Notes: generated by a model not told the origin, from the letters alone. Positions 1 to 13,429 are shown, counted from the stretch's first letter. The stretch is 64,000 nucleotides of DNA from Ceratotherium simum simum (GCF_000283155.1 NW_004454166.1:15859309-15923308); one strand, 5' to 3'. Translations and numbers: made by a program.

Positions 1-1640
1 AAACGCTGCTCAGAGGTCAAGTTATATATAGGGATTACAAGGTGAAGGTTAGATTTGAGGACAGAAGGTTATTGATGACTGGTGAGAACAGTTTCATTGG
101 TGTGGTGGGGCAGAACCCAGTTTGCAGTGGGTTAGGGTGAGGAGAAATAAGAAAGATGAGAAACCATGAGTGTTGGTTTGGCAATGGAAAGCCAGTCTAC
201 AGAAAGAACAGTAGCGGGAGGAGGATGTGGATTTGACGGGGGAGGGGCTTTTTGTTTGTTTTTTTTAAAGAATGGAAGAGACTTGTTTATGTGCCAAGAA
301 GCCAGTGTTGGCAGAGAAGGAGACATTAAGTTAAAGATTGGAGAGCAGGATGGAAGCCACTGAGAAAGTGGAAGGAGAGTATCCTGAGGAGAAGTGGAGG
401 GAATGAGTGGTCTCTGATGGGGGAGGTGTACTTTTTCCGTTGTTTCTGGAGGAAGAAGGGAAGTGTTTTTTTTTTTTTTTTTTTTGTGGCGGGAAGTTGA
501 GCGATTCTTTGCTTATAGCTGCAATTTTCTCTATGAATAGACGATGAGGTCTTCTAAGAGCGAAGGGGAGGTTTTGAAGTCGGGCTTAGAAGTTTTCAAA
601 ACTTCTACAGGCTTTGCATTAACTGATGTAGAAAATGAGGGAGAGAGTTGACTAAGGAAGTATGAAAAGATTGCTTGGCAGTGTTGAGGATCCGGTTCTA
701 GAATTGATTGTGTCAATCAGAGTTTGCCTGATTTTGTTTTTCCTCCAGGAGTGTGCTCACATGCCCGGGTCTAGTAAAGCGAGAAGTGGATGGTTGCGTT
801 TTTGCCAGAGTTGTGTGAACGGACAGTGGAGAAAGGGGTGTTTAGGATATTGGCAAGTGTAAGAGGTTCAAGTGATGGGTCATGGAATTGGTGCTGAATA
901 AAGCAGGAAGTAAAGACGGAGATGGACAGAATGTCAAGGAACTGTAGGTCCCAAGAGGCTGAAAAACCAGGGGTATGGGAAATGGAAGAGTCTGAAATAC
1001 AGGAGGTGCTGGTTAGAGAGGGAGACGTCTGAATTTCTGCCTGACGACAAAGTCTGTGGAGAGGTCATGAGAGGGGAAGGCGGCATTGCTGGCTCAGAGG
1101 TAGGTGTTGTATGTGTGAACCACTTTGATCTCCAGAGCACCCAGATTATGGAAGAGCTGTGGAAAGGAAGCCTGAGAGCCAGCTACTAGAATCTTCAAGG
1201 AATCAGGAGAATTGTCAGGGGCGTCAGTAGATGATAGGTGTGAGGAGGGGTAGAGATGTATATATCTTGATGGCATGAGCCTCAGAAGGGTTTTCACAGG
1301 GCTGTGGAGGAGTGGTGGTAAGAGGCAATGTGGAGTGAGGAGGATGCCAACAGGAACTCTTGGTCTTGGAGGGTGGGGCGAGGTTTGTGAAATGTGAGAA
1401 AAAGAGCAGCTTTCCACTTGATGGGACAGCCGGAGTGCTGTATGCTCAGGGGAGAGCCAGCTTTCAGAATTTGAATAGATTGAAGAGCTGTAGGAATTTA
1501 TTAATTATGGAATGGGTGTTCCAGAGGGCTTGGTGGAAGGCTCTGAGGAGGAGATAACTGGCAGCTCATGTCATAATAAAGGAAGCCCAGAGGAGCATGA
1601 GGAGAGGCCAAAAGTCATCATTCTCAGGTGTTCTCTTAGG
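1..1640 (-). repeat. Purine-rich region, probably degraded antisense L2
   Basis: The plus strand here is unusually rich in G and A, with phrases such as a ggggtggggcag and tgcagtgggtta run that I associate with the reverse strand of old LINE-2 copies. No exon of SNX30 was found. A T18-type homopolymer lies near 465-485. Family assignment is uncertain; it could be another old repeat or simple purine drift. Confidence 0.35.
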
Positions 1641-2681
1641 GTAGTGGGGCTCTGAAGCAGAACGGGATTAGCTGAGTAATATGTGACAGGGGAAGAGGTC
1701 CCCTTGCGGGGGAGAGGGGTCACTCAGATTTCTTAGGATCCAGCTGTGGCTTGGACAGATGGCATTTGTGATGAAAACCAAATCTCTCTAGAGTGAATTG
1801 GTCATAAATTCTGGATTGAATGGAAATTCTTTGGAATGGCTCCAGGCCACAGTTGTTGGGCACATCAGCTCCTGGGGAATAAGAGTTCTTTTGTGGTAGG
1901 GTGAGGCCCAGTGGACAGGGTGCTGTGCTGGGTGACTGATTACCCTGTGGCTTTGTGCTGGGTCTTCTAAAGTGTTGAACTCAAAAAAATTGGCAGGGAT
2001 GCGTAGAGAAGACCAAGCAGATATTCATATGGAGCGATGGTGAAAATGAATATTCTTCATTACAGCTCTTGTGCTTGGTGACCTATTTGCAGATCTGGCG
2101 TTAGGTATGTACCCATGACCTTGTGATCTTTGTGGGGCGTTCTAGATTGTGGAACATGGTATGGAAGGACACAGGACAAAATGGTGTAGTGCTTGTCTCT
2201 GATTATGAAATTGTTGGTGTGCACTTTTCTTTCTTTTTTATTGTTTTGTTTACCATAGATATTAGAAAATAGAGATAAACACTTATTACTTTATTTTCCT
2301 TTCTGAGTTGGACCCTGAATTTCACAGAGGAAAAATTTACTACAAACTCATAGTTGGCGTTTTATTGGCCTGCATATTTTATGAGTACTCCGAGTCTTAT
2401 AACTGACTGGGTGTCCCTCCAGAAATTCATGGTAATGTCTGTGGCCTAGTTTTAACAGGTGTGCAGAATTCTGTGGTGACTGTTTTGCTAGCCTCGTTCC
2501 TGGCTCTGCTTTTTCTCTCTGTCCTTGTTTTTCCTTTATCTTTGTCACCTACTTCTAATTTGTCATTTGATCGTATTTCATGTATCACTGTATCTTTTCT
2601 AGAGTGAGTTGTGGTAAAAATAAGTAAAATAAATATTGGGTCAGAGAGTGTGAGCATCCTTGTGTTTCATGATGATTTTTT
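1641..2681. other. SNX30 intron 2, unannotated stretch
   Basis: I see no exon, RNA gene or clear repeat here. Short open frames on both strands lack homology I can recognise and are expected by chance. Confidence 0.5.
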
Positions 2682-2955
2682 AACTTATTGCTTTCTATTT
2701 TTTTGTGTGTGTGTGTGTGAGGAAGATCAGCCCTGAGCTAACATCCATGCCAATCCTGCTCTTTTTGCTGAGGAAGACTGGCCCTGAGCTAACATCCGTG
2801 CCCATCTTCCTCCACTTTATATGGGACACCGCCACAGCATGGCCTGACAAGTGGTGCATCAGTGTGCGCCCGGGATCCGAATGTGGGCCGCCAGCAGCGG
2901 AGCGCGTGCACTTAACTGCTATGCCGTGGGGCCGGCCCCAACTTATTGCTTTCTA
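2682..2955 (-). mobile_element. ERE-type SINE, antisense, with 16-bp target duplication
   Basis: On the minus strand the element reads from GGGGCCGGCCCC through a tRNA-like head with the B-box into a body ending in a TG/T-rich tail on the plus strand. An exact direct repeat, aacttattgctttcta, lies at 2682-2697 and 2940-2955 and marks the insertion. A short (GT)n run occupies the tail near 2704-2718. Confidence 0.92.
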
Positions 2956-4766
2956 AAGCATCACATTTTTACAGCTTTACTGAATCTCTTATGTCCTTGA
3001 AGTAGTTTTCAAAAAATGAGCATTTTTTATGTGACTATGAAAGTATTATTTGAGAATGGTAGACAATTTGGAAATAAGGGTGAGTATATAGAGGACAGTT
3101 GTCATTATCAGTTCTAGATTTTTCTTCTAACCTTTTATATCCAAATTTTTAGTCCTCCATCAGTTCTGTTTACAACGAAAATGAGTTGTGTTCATTTGTC
3201 ACCTGTCAAAATCTACCTTTCATGGGCCCATAATCATCAGCAAATTCTACGATGCAGCCTTTTGAGGAGCTCTCTGGGGTCTTGAAGAATGTCCCTTCCA
3301 ACTCTCTTCTTAACTGTTGAGGAAACCAAGGCTCCGGGAGGCTCGGTGGTGTCTTAGGGGTCTGGCGGGGGTGCTAGGACTGCTCAGGCGCAGAGTTCTG
3401 CCCGCCCTGCCCGGGAGGGGTGTCAGGCTGCTTGTCCGCAATATTTCCATCACCCTCATGCCTGAATACGCCTTATGTTAACAGTGATTTGTCCTTTGGA
3501 TGTAAGTATTCTTTTTTTTTCCCGTCTGATTCTACAATGCTAATTCCTTTGGGGAGTCTTCTAATAAATCACAAATACCTAAGTTGAATGAATTTCCTCA
3601 CATCTTCCCACCCTCATCCCCCATCATAGGGGAGAGTTGTGTTTCATGGGTATATGCTGGTGCGTGGGACTTTGAAAAGGGGAAAAGATACAGAAAGAGT
3701 TATCAGTGGGTTAGTCCAAGACTGAGTCCTTTAACGCGCAGTTTTGCTCAGACTGTGAGCACGGCTTTCGGAGAGGATGAAATCATAATTTTGAATGCCA
3801 GAGCTGTTCACAGCTTTTTCTTTGATGGATCACTTTTGTTCGTGTGTTTTTAAGATTTTTTGGTGCTGTGGATTAAAACAGACTTTTGGCTTGAGGGAGT
3901 AAATTTATAAATGTCGCTTGAGCCATTTTTATCTTGTTCTTTAATTTTTGAGAACTGTGACTATCATATAGTCAGTAACTCTCATAGGAAAAAAATGCTT
4001 TCTCTGAGACAAAATTTTAGTTCAGGCAAATTAATGTGTAAAATTCTTGTTTTGATATAAATTAATTTTATTTAACATTGGTTTTCATTATTTAAGTACC
4101 TCAGTCACATTTGAGAAAACTTTTAACATTTAGGAAAGAGGAGGAGATGAATATTTTTCTGCAATACAGTGGTGTTTTGTTATTGTTTCCTTCTAGATTT
4201 TTTCTTATACATCTAAAATACAATATAGTTTCAAGGTTATGGTTCTGGCAGAATATGGCAGATTTAGCAAAATTTTCTTTTCTGTTTTCATTTAATCTGG
4301 CTCCTAAATAAGCAGGTGATCTGTTATCTTTTTGTTTGTTTCCCCTCTGCCTTTGGCAAAACTTGTCAGCGCATTTGCGTATTTAGCGGAAAGTGGAGAC
4401 TTAATAATTCAGATTCAGTAGCAATATCTTCATCAGAGTTATTCTGCTAAAAGAAATTCTCAAAGTTCAGCTTGGAGGAAATGAATCAAATGTTTCTAAA
4501 CACTATTCTTGAGTTCCATTTCCTGAGGGTAGAAAAAAAAAACCCTTGACATTTTTATCCTAGATCCTTGAATTTTTCACTGGGCCCTGTGGCCCAGACT
4601 CGTCATGCTGTGTTGGTAAAACCCTGCCATTTGGCTGGTGTGTTTGGTGGAAGGAAAATGTGTTCTTGCCCAGTTTGGTTATTCAAAGAGAGCTTTTTCC
4701 TTCTCTTCTGCCAAGATATGCTACTATTCCCTTATGCTTATTTTGTTCCACTGTTCTTATTTGCAG
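2956..4766. other. SNX30 intron 2, end
   Basis: Mostly unique, AT-rich sequence. A weak MIR-like antisense stretch lies near 3290-3400 (gaggaaaccaaggctc). The polypyrimidine tract and TTGCAG acceptor of exon 3 end at 4766. Confidence 0.5.
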
Positions 4767-4877
4767 AGCACTCGGGTGGAGTTTGACCTGCCAGAATATT
4801 CTGTTCGCCGAAGATACCAGGATTTTGACTGGTTGAGGAACAAACTAGAAGAATCGCAGCCCACTCATCTCATTCCC
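4767..4877 (+). CDS. SNX30: SNX30 exon 3 (PX domain core)
   Basis: 111 nt, 37 codons, phase 0 at both ends, encoding residues 117-153 by human numbering. It carries the PX-domain signature [11 protein letters not shown], in which the paired arginines and tyrosine contact the 3-phosphate of PI3P on early endosomes, followed by [12 protein letters not shown] leading into the proline-rich membrane loop. The acceptor is ttatttgcag and the donor is gtaggt. The open frame runs on past the donor to about 4961, but that tail is intron because homology stops exactly at P153. One residue differs from the human protein I recall near the exon end (N for S in WLRNKLEE). Confidence 0.96.
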
Positions 4878-5989
4878 GTAGGTACTAAGTCATTACAGCT
4901 TGTTACTCACTTTTCCTGCAGGATCTTTTCTGAGGATGTTCACTCAACTCTCACCCCTTAAATTACAGGCAAACTCTGCCTTACGTTTTATAGCAGATTC
5001 ACCCATCAAATGTACGTAAAACACGTTCATGGATATTGTATATTATTTCACCTTTTGGGTTTTGGTTTCTAGTTTGCTATACAGTATGCTGGTTTCTTGA
5101 GTGGGGTGGGGTAGATTTTCACTTTCATTATGACAGTTAATTTTTCGAGGTATGGAGAGTCCTAATTCTCATTCGCTGCCTCTTTAAAGCCTGCCTTACC
5201 CTTCCTAGACACTATTCTTGAGGTTTGGATGGCTGCCACCAGGTGAAGCAAGATGCCTCAGGCCACAGCTGGCAGGGCTGTCTTTAGACATGGGTAATTC
5301 AGGGAGCAGGAATCGAGCACACAGTCCATTCACCCACAGTTTTTCATTTAAAAAACAAATCAAAAAGCCACCTAACTCTGTTTATTGAAGCAGCATAATA
5401 TTTATCTACTACTTACATCTGCACATTTTTTAAATAGAACCAGAGCAAATAAGATTTAAAAGACTACTTAAATCAACATGCATATTGAGTACTTTTCTGA
5501 CTACTTTTTTTTTTAAGTAGAAATAATAACTATTATTTAGACCCTAGATGGTTTTTTGGGCTTTAGTGGCTTTAGGGCAATTTGGGTCATAGAACTCTTC
5601 TCAGGGTTTTATCTTTCAGTAAAAACCATGGTTGAATCATTTCTTAGCACTACCAATTTTCCTGTTAACACTGCATCTTCCAGTGCTGCTTTCCCCGCCA
5701 TGGTTGGAAGAGGCTGGATATGCTGTGAACACTCTGGCAGTTTCTTTGGTCTTCAAGGCAAAGGTGGCCATGTTGCTAGTGCCGTGATGGAAATGATGGG
5801 TCTTGCCGGGACTCCATTCTTTATCGGGGAACTCCCCCTACCCCCTATCATGTATCCCCTCTGCTCTCCAAGCCTGAAGTTTTGCTTTTCTGTCTTCTAA
5901 TCACTTAAAAACTTCCCTGAATGAGAAACTATAGTTTTTAAGCAGTTGGAACTATTTCTTAAAATCTTAATTTGGCAAAATTGGCAGCT

Positions 5990-6665
5990 AGCAAATTTTT
6001 TTAAAATAGACTTTTTATTTTAGAACAGTATTAGATGTACAGAATTATGATGAAGATAGTACAGTGAGTTCTCATATACCCACATCCAGTTTTTGCTTAT
6101 CATTAACACTTTACGTTAGTATGGCACATTTGTCACATTTAATGAACTGGTAATGATAACGTTATTGTTGACCACACGTCCTTTATTCGGAGTTCTTCAG
6201 TTTTTGCCTAATGGCCTTTTTCTGTTCCGGGATCCCAGCCAGGATACCACATTACATTTAGTTGTCATGTCTCAGCTTCTTCTTGTTTGTGACAGTTTCT
6301 CAAGCTTTCCTTGTTTTTGATGACCTTTGACCGTTTTGAGGAGTACTGTCAGGCATTTTGTAGAATGCACCTCAGTGGAGATTTGTCTGATGTTTTTCTC
6401 ACGAGTAGACTGGGGTAATGTGTTCTTGAGAGGAAAGGCACAGAGGTAAAGTCTCATCGTATCGTATCAAGGGTATATACTATCAACAGTGTTTATCACT
6501 GTTGATGGTGACCTTGATCACCTGACTTTAGGTAGTGCTTGTCAGGTTTCTCTACTGTACAGGTACTGTTTTTTCTCTCCCTGTCAATACTGTTCTCTTT
6601 GGAAGGAAGTCATTCTTTATGCGTAGCCCACACTGTACATAAGGGGAATTATGCTCCACCGCCTG
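5990..6665 (-). mobile_element. Antisense L1 3' UTR-type fragment
   Basis: The sequence follows the reverse of old L1 3' ends: a T-rich start, then phrases such as gtacagaattatgatgaag and ctcatatacccacatccag, then text on losing the attt-catgtctcagc type. There is no coding relic. Boundaries are approximate. Confidence 0.55.
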
Positions 6666-7179
6666 GCAGCTAATTTGAAGTCTGTACTTAAAGATCAAAG
6701 GTTAGACATCGCCACCTGGTGGTGAAATATAGTAACACTCATGTGTAGGCACTGAAGCCAGATCCAGAATGCCCAAAGTGGATCCAGAGTATCTTTAAGT
6801 ATGGTTTTCTGTAGTCTGGGTAGAAGCAGGGAGTAGGAAGATACTTGAGAAGCAAGTGGAGACTTAAATTTCTTTGTCAAGTCTTGGTGCATATCCGGGG
6901 TGGAGAGAGATTTAATATAGGAGAGCATCTCTGATTTAAACATGAAAGTCAAACTGGAAACAAACTCTTTTTTCCCCCCGTGGAAATTCATTTTACAACA
7001 ACTTTGCTAGGAGATGTCGATCTGTTATTAAGCGTCGACTTTGTGTTAGTCTTTTTACTAGGCTTGATGAGTACCCTTGGGAGAGGTTATAAGACAGACA
7101 GGGACCCCTGCCCTGGGGAGTTTATTGTCAGATGGAGACCCTCTAAACATGTAACGTAATTATTGTTTAAATTTTTATT

Positions 7180-8500
7180 TCTTTTTTTCAGAAACAGCTT
7201 TATTGAGGTATGATTCATATGTCATACGATTCACCCATTTAAAATGTACAAACAAGGGGTTTTAGTATAGTTATAGAGTTTGCCATCAGCAAATCAATTT
7301 TAGAACCTTTTCATCACCCCAAAAAGAAACCTCCTACTCCTTGCTGTCACTTCCAAACCTTCTATCTTCCCCAGTGCCTAGCAACCACTAATCTACTTTC
7401 TTCTCTATAGATTTTCCTATTCTGGATATTTCATAAAAGTAGGATCATATATTAAGTAGTCTTTTGTGACTGGATTTTTTCACTTAGCGTACTGTTTTCA
7501 GGGTTCACCCATGTTGTAGCATGTATCAGTACTTCATTCCTTTTTATTGTCGAATAATACTCCATTGTATGGACATATCACATTTTGCCTGTCTACTCAC
7601 CTTTGCTGGGCATTTGGGTTGTTTGCACTTTTGGACTATTATGAGTAATGATGCTATGAACATTTGCGTGCAAGCTTTTGTGTGGCCATTTGTTTTGCTT
7701 TTTCTTGGGTGTATACCTAGGAATATAATTGCTAAATCACATGTAACTCTATATTTAACCTTTTGGGGAATTGCCAGACTGTTTTCCAAAGTGGCTGCAT
7801 CATTTTACATTCCCACCAGCAGTGAATGAGGGTTCCAGTTTCTCCACATCTTCATCCACACTGGTTATTATCTTTTTGATTATAGCCATCCTAGTGGATG
7901 TGAAGTGGTATGTCATTGTGGTTTTGATTTGTATTTCGCTAACAACTAATGATGCAGGACATCTTTTTTGTGTGCTTGTTGGCCATTTGTTATCTTCCTT
8001 TGAGAAATATCTATTCAGATGTTTTGTGCATTTTAGAATTGGGTTGTCTTTTTATTATCGAGTTGTTATATTTCTTAATATCTAGATACAAGTTCCTTAT
8101 CAGATATATGATTTGCAAAAATTTTCTCCCATTTAATGGTTGTCTGTTTATTTTCTTGATGGTTTCCTTTAAGTACAAAAGTTTTTAATTTGGATGATGT
8201 CCAATTTATCTAATTTTTCTTTGGCTGCTTGTGCTTTTGGTGTTATATCTAAGTAACCATTGCCTAATCCTAGGTCATGAAGATTTACACCTATGTTGTC
8301 TTCTAAGATTTTTACAGTTTTAGCTCTTACATTTAGGTCTTTAATCCATTTTGAGTTCATTTTTGTCCAGTAAGTTTTCGTTTCTTTAACTAGTGAGGCT
8401 GAATATCTTCCCAACATTTTATTGGACATTGGTATTACTTTCATGAATTGTCTCTTTATTTTTCTATTGTGTTTTTTTTATTGGTTTGTAGAAACTCCAT
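7180..8500 (-). mobile_element. Antisense L1 3' end including ORF2 C-terminus
   Basis: From the right edge, minus-strand translation shows the C-terminal part of L1 ORF2. WIKDLNVRAKTVKILEDNIG is readable at about 8250-8360, and a later frame holds MENSLAIPQKVKYRVT and a TMEYY-like relic. The L1 3' UTR follows down to 7180 (ttattgaggtatgattcat). Stops and frameshifts break it, so it is inactive. It lies antisense to SNX30. Confidence 0.88.
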
Positions 8501-8645
8501 ATCTGCAAAGGAAATGGACCTAGTTGGGAATATCTATCTATCTGTCTTTCCTCTAGTTGTTGTTTATCTTAGACTTGACTCCTATAAACTATAGTTTCTG
8601 GCTTTGAAGCCTGTTTCTAACCTAGGATATTAAAAATATATTTCT

Positions 8646-8870
8646 GGGGCCGGCCCTGTGGCTTAGCGGTTAAGTGCATGCGCTCCGCTGCTGGCGGCCC
8701 GGGTTCGGATCCCTGGCGCGCACCGACGCACCGCTTCTCCAGCCATGCTGAGGCCATGTCTCACGTACAGCAACTAGAAGGATCTGCAGCTATGACATAC
8801 AACTATCTACTGGGACTTTGGGGGGAAAATAAATAAATAAATAAAATTATAAAAAAAAAATATATATATT
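8646..8870 (+). mobile_element. ERE-type SINE, sense
   Basis: It starts GGGGCCGGCCCTGTGG, has the tRNA-like head, and ends ggctttgggg-type plus (aaat)n and A-rich tail at 8826-8862. An AT-rich direct repeat resembling aaaaatatatttct flanks both sides, a likely target duplication. Confidence 0.92.
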
Positions 8871-9047
8871 TTTCTGTATTTTCTTCTACTACTTTTGTGT
8901 CTTCATTTTTTATATTTAAATCTAGAATTTATTCTGATGTGAGATAGGAGGACCTTAGTTTTTCAGATGGTGAGTTGTCCCAGACCACTTAGGAGTAATC
9001 TTTATCATAGTTTGTGCATTAGACTGTGTCGTGCATTAGTTGTGTGT

Positions 9048-9312
9048 TCTTGGGCTATTTCTTTTCTTTTGTGAGGAAGATCAGCCCTGAGCTAACATCC
9101 ATGCCAATTCTCCTCTTTTTGCTGAGGAAGACTGGCCCTGGGCTAACATCTGTGCCCATCTCCCTCCACTTTATATGGGACGCTGCCACAGCATGGCCTG
9201 ACTAGCGGTGCATCGGTGCACGCCTGGGATCCAAACCCCCCGGGCCGCCAGCAGCGGAGCGCGCACACTTAACCGCTGCGCCACGGGGCCGGCCCCATCT
9301 TGGGCTATTTCT
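9048..9312 (-). mobile_element. ERE-type SINE, antisense, with 15-bp target duplication
   Basis: The element reads from ggggccggcccc at 9297 leftwards to the gtgaggaagatcagccctga tail near 9073. An exact direct repeat, tcttgggctatttct, is at 9048-9062 and 9298-9312. Confidence 0.93.
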
Positions 9313-10414
9313 GAACCTTTTGGTTCATTGATCTCTTTAGTCTAGTGGCCCCCACCTCCCAATATACTTTGTTTTCAGAGCTTTTCTAGCTATTTGCACG
9401 TGTTTTCAAGATGAACTTTACAATCTTTTGAATCAGTTGGAAAATTGGGGGGAGTGGTGGTGAGTTCCTTTTTATTTTTTCTCCTCCAACTTAAGTCAGC
9501 TATGGTAAAAAATGTCTGAGAATTCCTGAGCTGTCAGATTCTACTGCTTATGTTAGGCACATGGAGATAAAGTTCCCACTTTTCCTGGACTTCATTGGAG
9601 CCATGTGAAGTTGTGGGTGAACAGCCAGCCAGACTGGGGTTCTGGGGAGGAACCCAAGTTCTTTCACTTGCCTTTCCCCATTGGCTGTCCTGAGGCCTGC
9701 CCTTATTTCCAGTACCTGTGGCTCTGAACTTGGCAGCTTCTGGGACTCTGCTGGAGAAACCCAACCCCTTCCTTCCTAGGCCAACCTTTCACAAGATGGT
9801 CGATAGTGGTTAACTTTTCTCTCAATCCAGTCTTTTCTGCCTTGTATCTTTAACAAATTCTGGCCTGTTACCAGTACCTCTCTATTTTCTGGTGCTGCAG
9901 CAGACTTTTCTCTTTTTATATTGCTTTGTTCCTGTGCAATTTTAAAACCAGAAGGAAATAATCATATGCTCTTAAAATGCCATCTTAAAACTAGAAGTAT
10001 GCTGGATATGTATACTTGTTATCTCATAATGACAATTCACTTTTCTCTATTATGTAATAGAGCCACCAGAAAGTCTTCATCGTGACATGGTTTTTGCTTT
10101 TTAATTTATTTTTTGGCTCAGAAGTTGGTTTTAACACTGCTTCATTTGCTGAGACACAGCTAGTTACTCAGCAGTCAGATTTTGTGATTCGATGGGGACA
10201 GATAGATTTTAGAGATGGAGCATTTACATTTAGTGTTTAATTTCACTTGGAAATTTAATGTTTGCTTCCATTTTTATGAAGGAAGCTTTGCTGGAAGGAT
10301 GCATTTGTATTTATTATGCACCCAGTTTTGTTTTGGATAGCGGCAAAGTCCTAGGAATTAATCAGAAATTTGTAATGCAACAACTGTTTTTCTTAATATG
10401 AAATACTCAGTGAA

Positions 10415-10642
10415 GGGCCGGCCCCGTGGCTTAGCGGTTAAGTGCGCGCGCTCCGCTGCTGGCGGCCCGGGTTCGCGGCCCGGGTTCGCATCCCGGGCGC
10501 GCACCGAAACCCCGCTTCTCCGGCCATGCTGAGGCCGTGTCCCACATACAGCAACTGGAAGGATGTGCAGCTATGACATACAACTATCTACTGGGGCTTT
10601 GGGGGGGAAAAAATAAATAAATAAAATCTTTAAAAAAAAAAA
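10415..10642 (+). mobile_element. ERE-type SINE, sense, with duplicated B-box segment
   Basis: Head ggggccggccccgtgg type, tail (aaat)n then A11. Inside the tRNA-like head, cggcccgggttcg is present twice in tandem (10463-10475 and 10476-10488), duplicating the part that overlaps the pol III B-box. A short direct repeat, tcagtgaa, flanks the element. Confidence 0.9.
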
Positions 10643-11279
10643 ATCAGTGAAAACTCGAACTTCATTTTCTAGTTGGTTTCTCCTTTTTTTGTACTGTTAA
10701 AAAAGCGTATACATGCTTTTAGCTTACCCAGTAGATAAGAAGTAGTTGAACGTTGGTTCAACTTTCAAGTACTATGAATTAAACCAAGCTTGGTGATTGT
10801 TCTTTGTAGGGACAAGGGTTTTAATCTTGATGCTTTTTTACTTATTTGTTACTTATTTTTGCTTAGGAGCAATATTTTCTGTTAGTTTGATAAGGATAGG
10901 AAAAAGTTTTCTGTCATGTAGTGAATATGCACTAAATATTTGTTGAATTGCACAGAAAAAGCAATTAAATGCTGACAAGAGGAATTCAGACATTTCAAGA
11001 TTGAGCAATTGAAATCTTTGTCCAGATTTCCTACCCAGAAATAGTAGCTTTTCAGTGACATCTATAGGAAATATGCTTTTGTTTCACAGATTATAAAATA
11101 CTTTCTTATAAACTAGTATGAAATATATGTGCAAGTGCTTTACCAAAGTATCAAGTGCTATAAAAATGTAAATATTTTAAGATTAAACCTTGCAATATGT
11201 AATGGGTTCTTGTAATGCTTTGCAAATAGAATTTTTTGTAGGTTCCATCATATTTATCCATATGTAGTTTTTAAAGAAC

Positions 11280-12180
11280 TTTTTCATTATGGGAAATGTC
11301 AAATATACTAAAGTAGAGACATTCAGTGCAGTGAATCCTGATGTACTCATCACCCAGTTTCAACATTTATCAACTTATGGCTAATCTTGTTTCATCTCTA
11401 TCCCTACCCACCCCCTCATCCCCATACCAGGTGGTTTTTCTAAAAAATGACTTACACAACAGAAATTTACTATTTTATAGTTCTGGAGGTCAAAAGTCCA
11501 AAATCAGCCTCAGTGGGTTAATATCAAGGTGTAGACAAGGCTGCATTCCTTCTGAAGGCTCTAGGGGAAAATTTGTTTCTTGCTTTTTCCAGCTTCTAGA
11601 GGCTGCCCTACATTCCTTGGCTCATGGCCCATTCCTCCAGCTTCAAAGCCAGCAGCATAGCGTCTTCTCTCCTCTCTGACATCTGCTTCCATCGTTGCAT
11701 CCTTTTTATTAAATTGAGGTAAAAAGCACATAACATAAAATTCACTATTTTAAAGTGTACAATTCAGTGGCTTTTAGCACATTCACAATCTTTGCCCATC
11801 ACCACCACTGTCTAATTCCAGAACATTTTCATCACCCTTTTAAAAACAAACCCCGTACCCATTAAGCAATCACTTCCCATTCCCCCTTTTCCTCAGCCCA
11901 ACTATTATCAATAATGCTGCTTGAACGTTTATCGTACAAGTTTTATTTTGAACACTTGCTTTCAGTTATCTTGGCTATATACCAAAGAGTGGAATTGCTG
12001 GAGCCTATGGTAATCCTGTGTTTAGTTTTTTGAGGAACTGCCAAACTGTTTTCCACAGTGGCTGCACCATTTTGCATTCCCACCAGCAATGTATGAGGAT
12101 TCCACTTTCTCCACGTACTTGCCAACACTTATTTTCCTTTTATAGACATCCTAGTGAGTGCTAAATGGTATCCCAGATGA
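11280..12180 (-). mobile_element. Antisense L1 fragments with an older repeat between them
   Basis: 11280-11430 and 11700-12180 read as reverse-strand L1 3' sequence. The second part has the classic taacataaaattcactatttt and tttccacagtggctgcacca phrases and a minus-strand ORF2-end relic. Between them, 11440-11700 contains an older interspersed repeat recognisable by acaacagaaatttactattt and agttctggaggtcaaaagtc, whose family I cannot name. Confidence 0.7.
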
Positions 12181-12274
12181 TTTTTTAAAACATTTTGGCT
12201 TAAAAGATATATGGAATTCCACCCTTTAGTCTGCTCTCCTTTTTGCTTTCTGTTCTCAATGTTTACAAATTAAT

Positions 12275-12430
12275 AAAAATAGCTGGCATTCATTCAACAT
12301 CTGTCATGTGCTTGGAGCTGTGTTGAGCTCCTCTCTTGTATTATCTCATTTCTACTTGGTTTCACCAGCACCCCCGATTCCTATGCATAAACAACCCAGA
12401 AGGTAATTATAAAGGTGAGGCTGAGAGTAG
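12275..12430 (-). repeat. MIR-like fragment, antisense
   Basis: The series aaaatagctggcattcattc, tcatgtgcttggagctgtg and tattatctcatttc follows the reverse strand of MIR. It is short and diverged. Confidence 0.5.
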
Positions 12431-13429
12431 GTGTGCCCCTTTAAGGAAGCTTGAAATAGGAGGAAACAAATTTCTGAAGCCATGTATATTTGAGAATAAT
12501 AATGCTTATTATAGAAGGAAATTCTGTTTGCAGAAGGATTCACCCCGGGTTTCCTTTAAATAGCAAGCTTCCCTGATTCATTAAACGTAAAGTTCAATGT
12601 ACTAGATCTGAAGAGTGGATAACTATTTCAGGAGGTTATCTGTTATGTTCAGTGGGGCACACCTAACCACTATTTGCTCATTAGGCCTTCCTCCCAAGTC
12701 CTATTCAGCATAAGCAAATGAGAGTATGCTCAACAGGACTCACAAGATAAGAACAGGAAAATATCCAATGGCTTTGGTAATCAGAAAGTCATTGACCATT
12801 GTTGAAAGGGCAGTTTCTGCGTTGGGTAGGGATAGGGAAGAGAAATGCAGCATTGAAGGCAGTACCAGCTTTGTTTTGGTGTGGAGGAAGGTTGGGGGTT
12901 GAGAAATCAATGGAAATAGTGGAAGTAAAGATACGCGATTCTTTTCAAAAAGGTTGAATGAGATAGCAAGGAGAGTGGAGAAGAAGATATAAGGTCAAGG
13001 GATAGTTGGATTTATTTTGTTCAGGTAGAAAGAGAACCAGCTATATTTGTGAGATGCGGAACAGAGCTGAATAAGGAGGAGATTTTGAAGATACAGGGAA
13101 GAGAAGGTGTAATTAATTGATGACAGCAGGCGCACGATCGTGAACTAATGGGTCAAGGACACAGATGGAACAGTTAGCTTTGGGCAGGGGTGTGTTGTTA
13201 CAGGGTCCTGAGGAATGGAGGTGAAGGTGGTGCCCAGTAGATGGGTTTCGGAGGAAGCAAAATGGTTAGGGAATTTCCACGTGATGCCCTACACCTGGTT
13301 CCTGTTTCGGCATTGGCTAAGACCTTGTTTCTCTTTTTGTTGGTGTATGCTCGAGGATTTATAACTTGAAAAAAATCTCTTTATTGCCATAATATAGGGC
13401 TTAAGGAGGCCGAGGACTTAAATACTTCT

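Noticed and set aside
1..4700. A SNX30 exon 2 (PX start, ITYRITTK) in the left part
   Set aside because: No such coding stretch with splice sites was found; it must lie upstream.
4638..4961. 107-codon open frame across SNX30 exon 3
   Set aside because: Only 4767-4877 matches the protein; the rest is intron read-through on both sides of AG and GT sites.
8169..8444. 91-codon minus-strand frame as a gene
   Set aside because: Its translation is the L1 ORF2 C-terminal region (WIKDLNVR and following).
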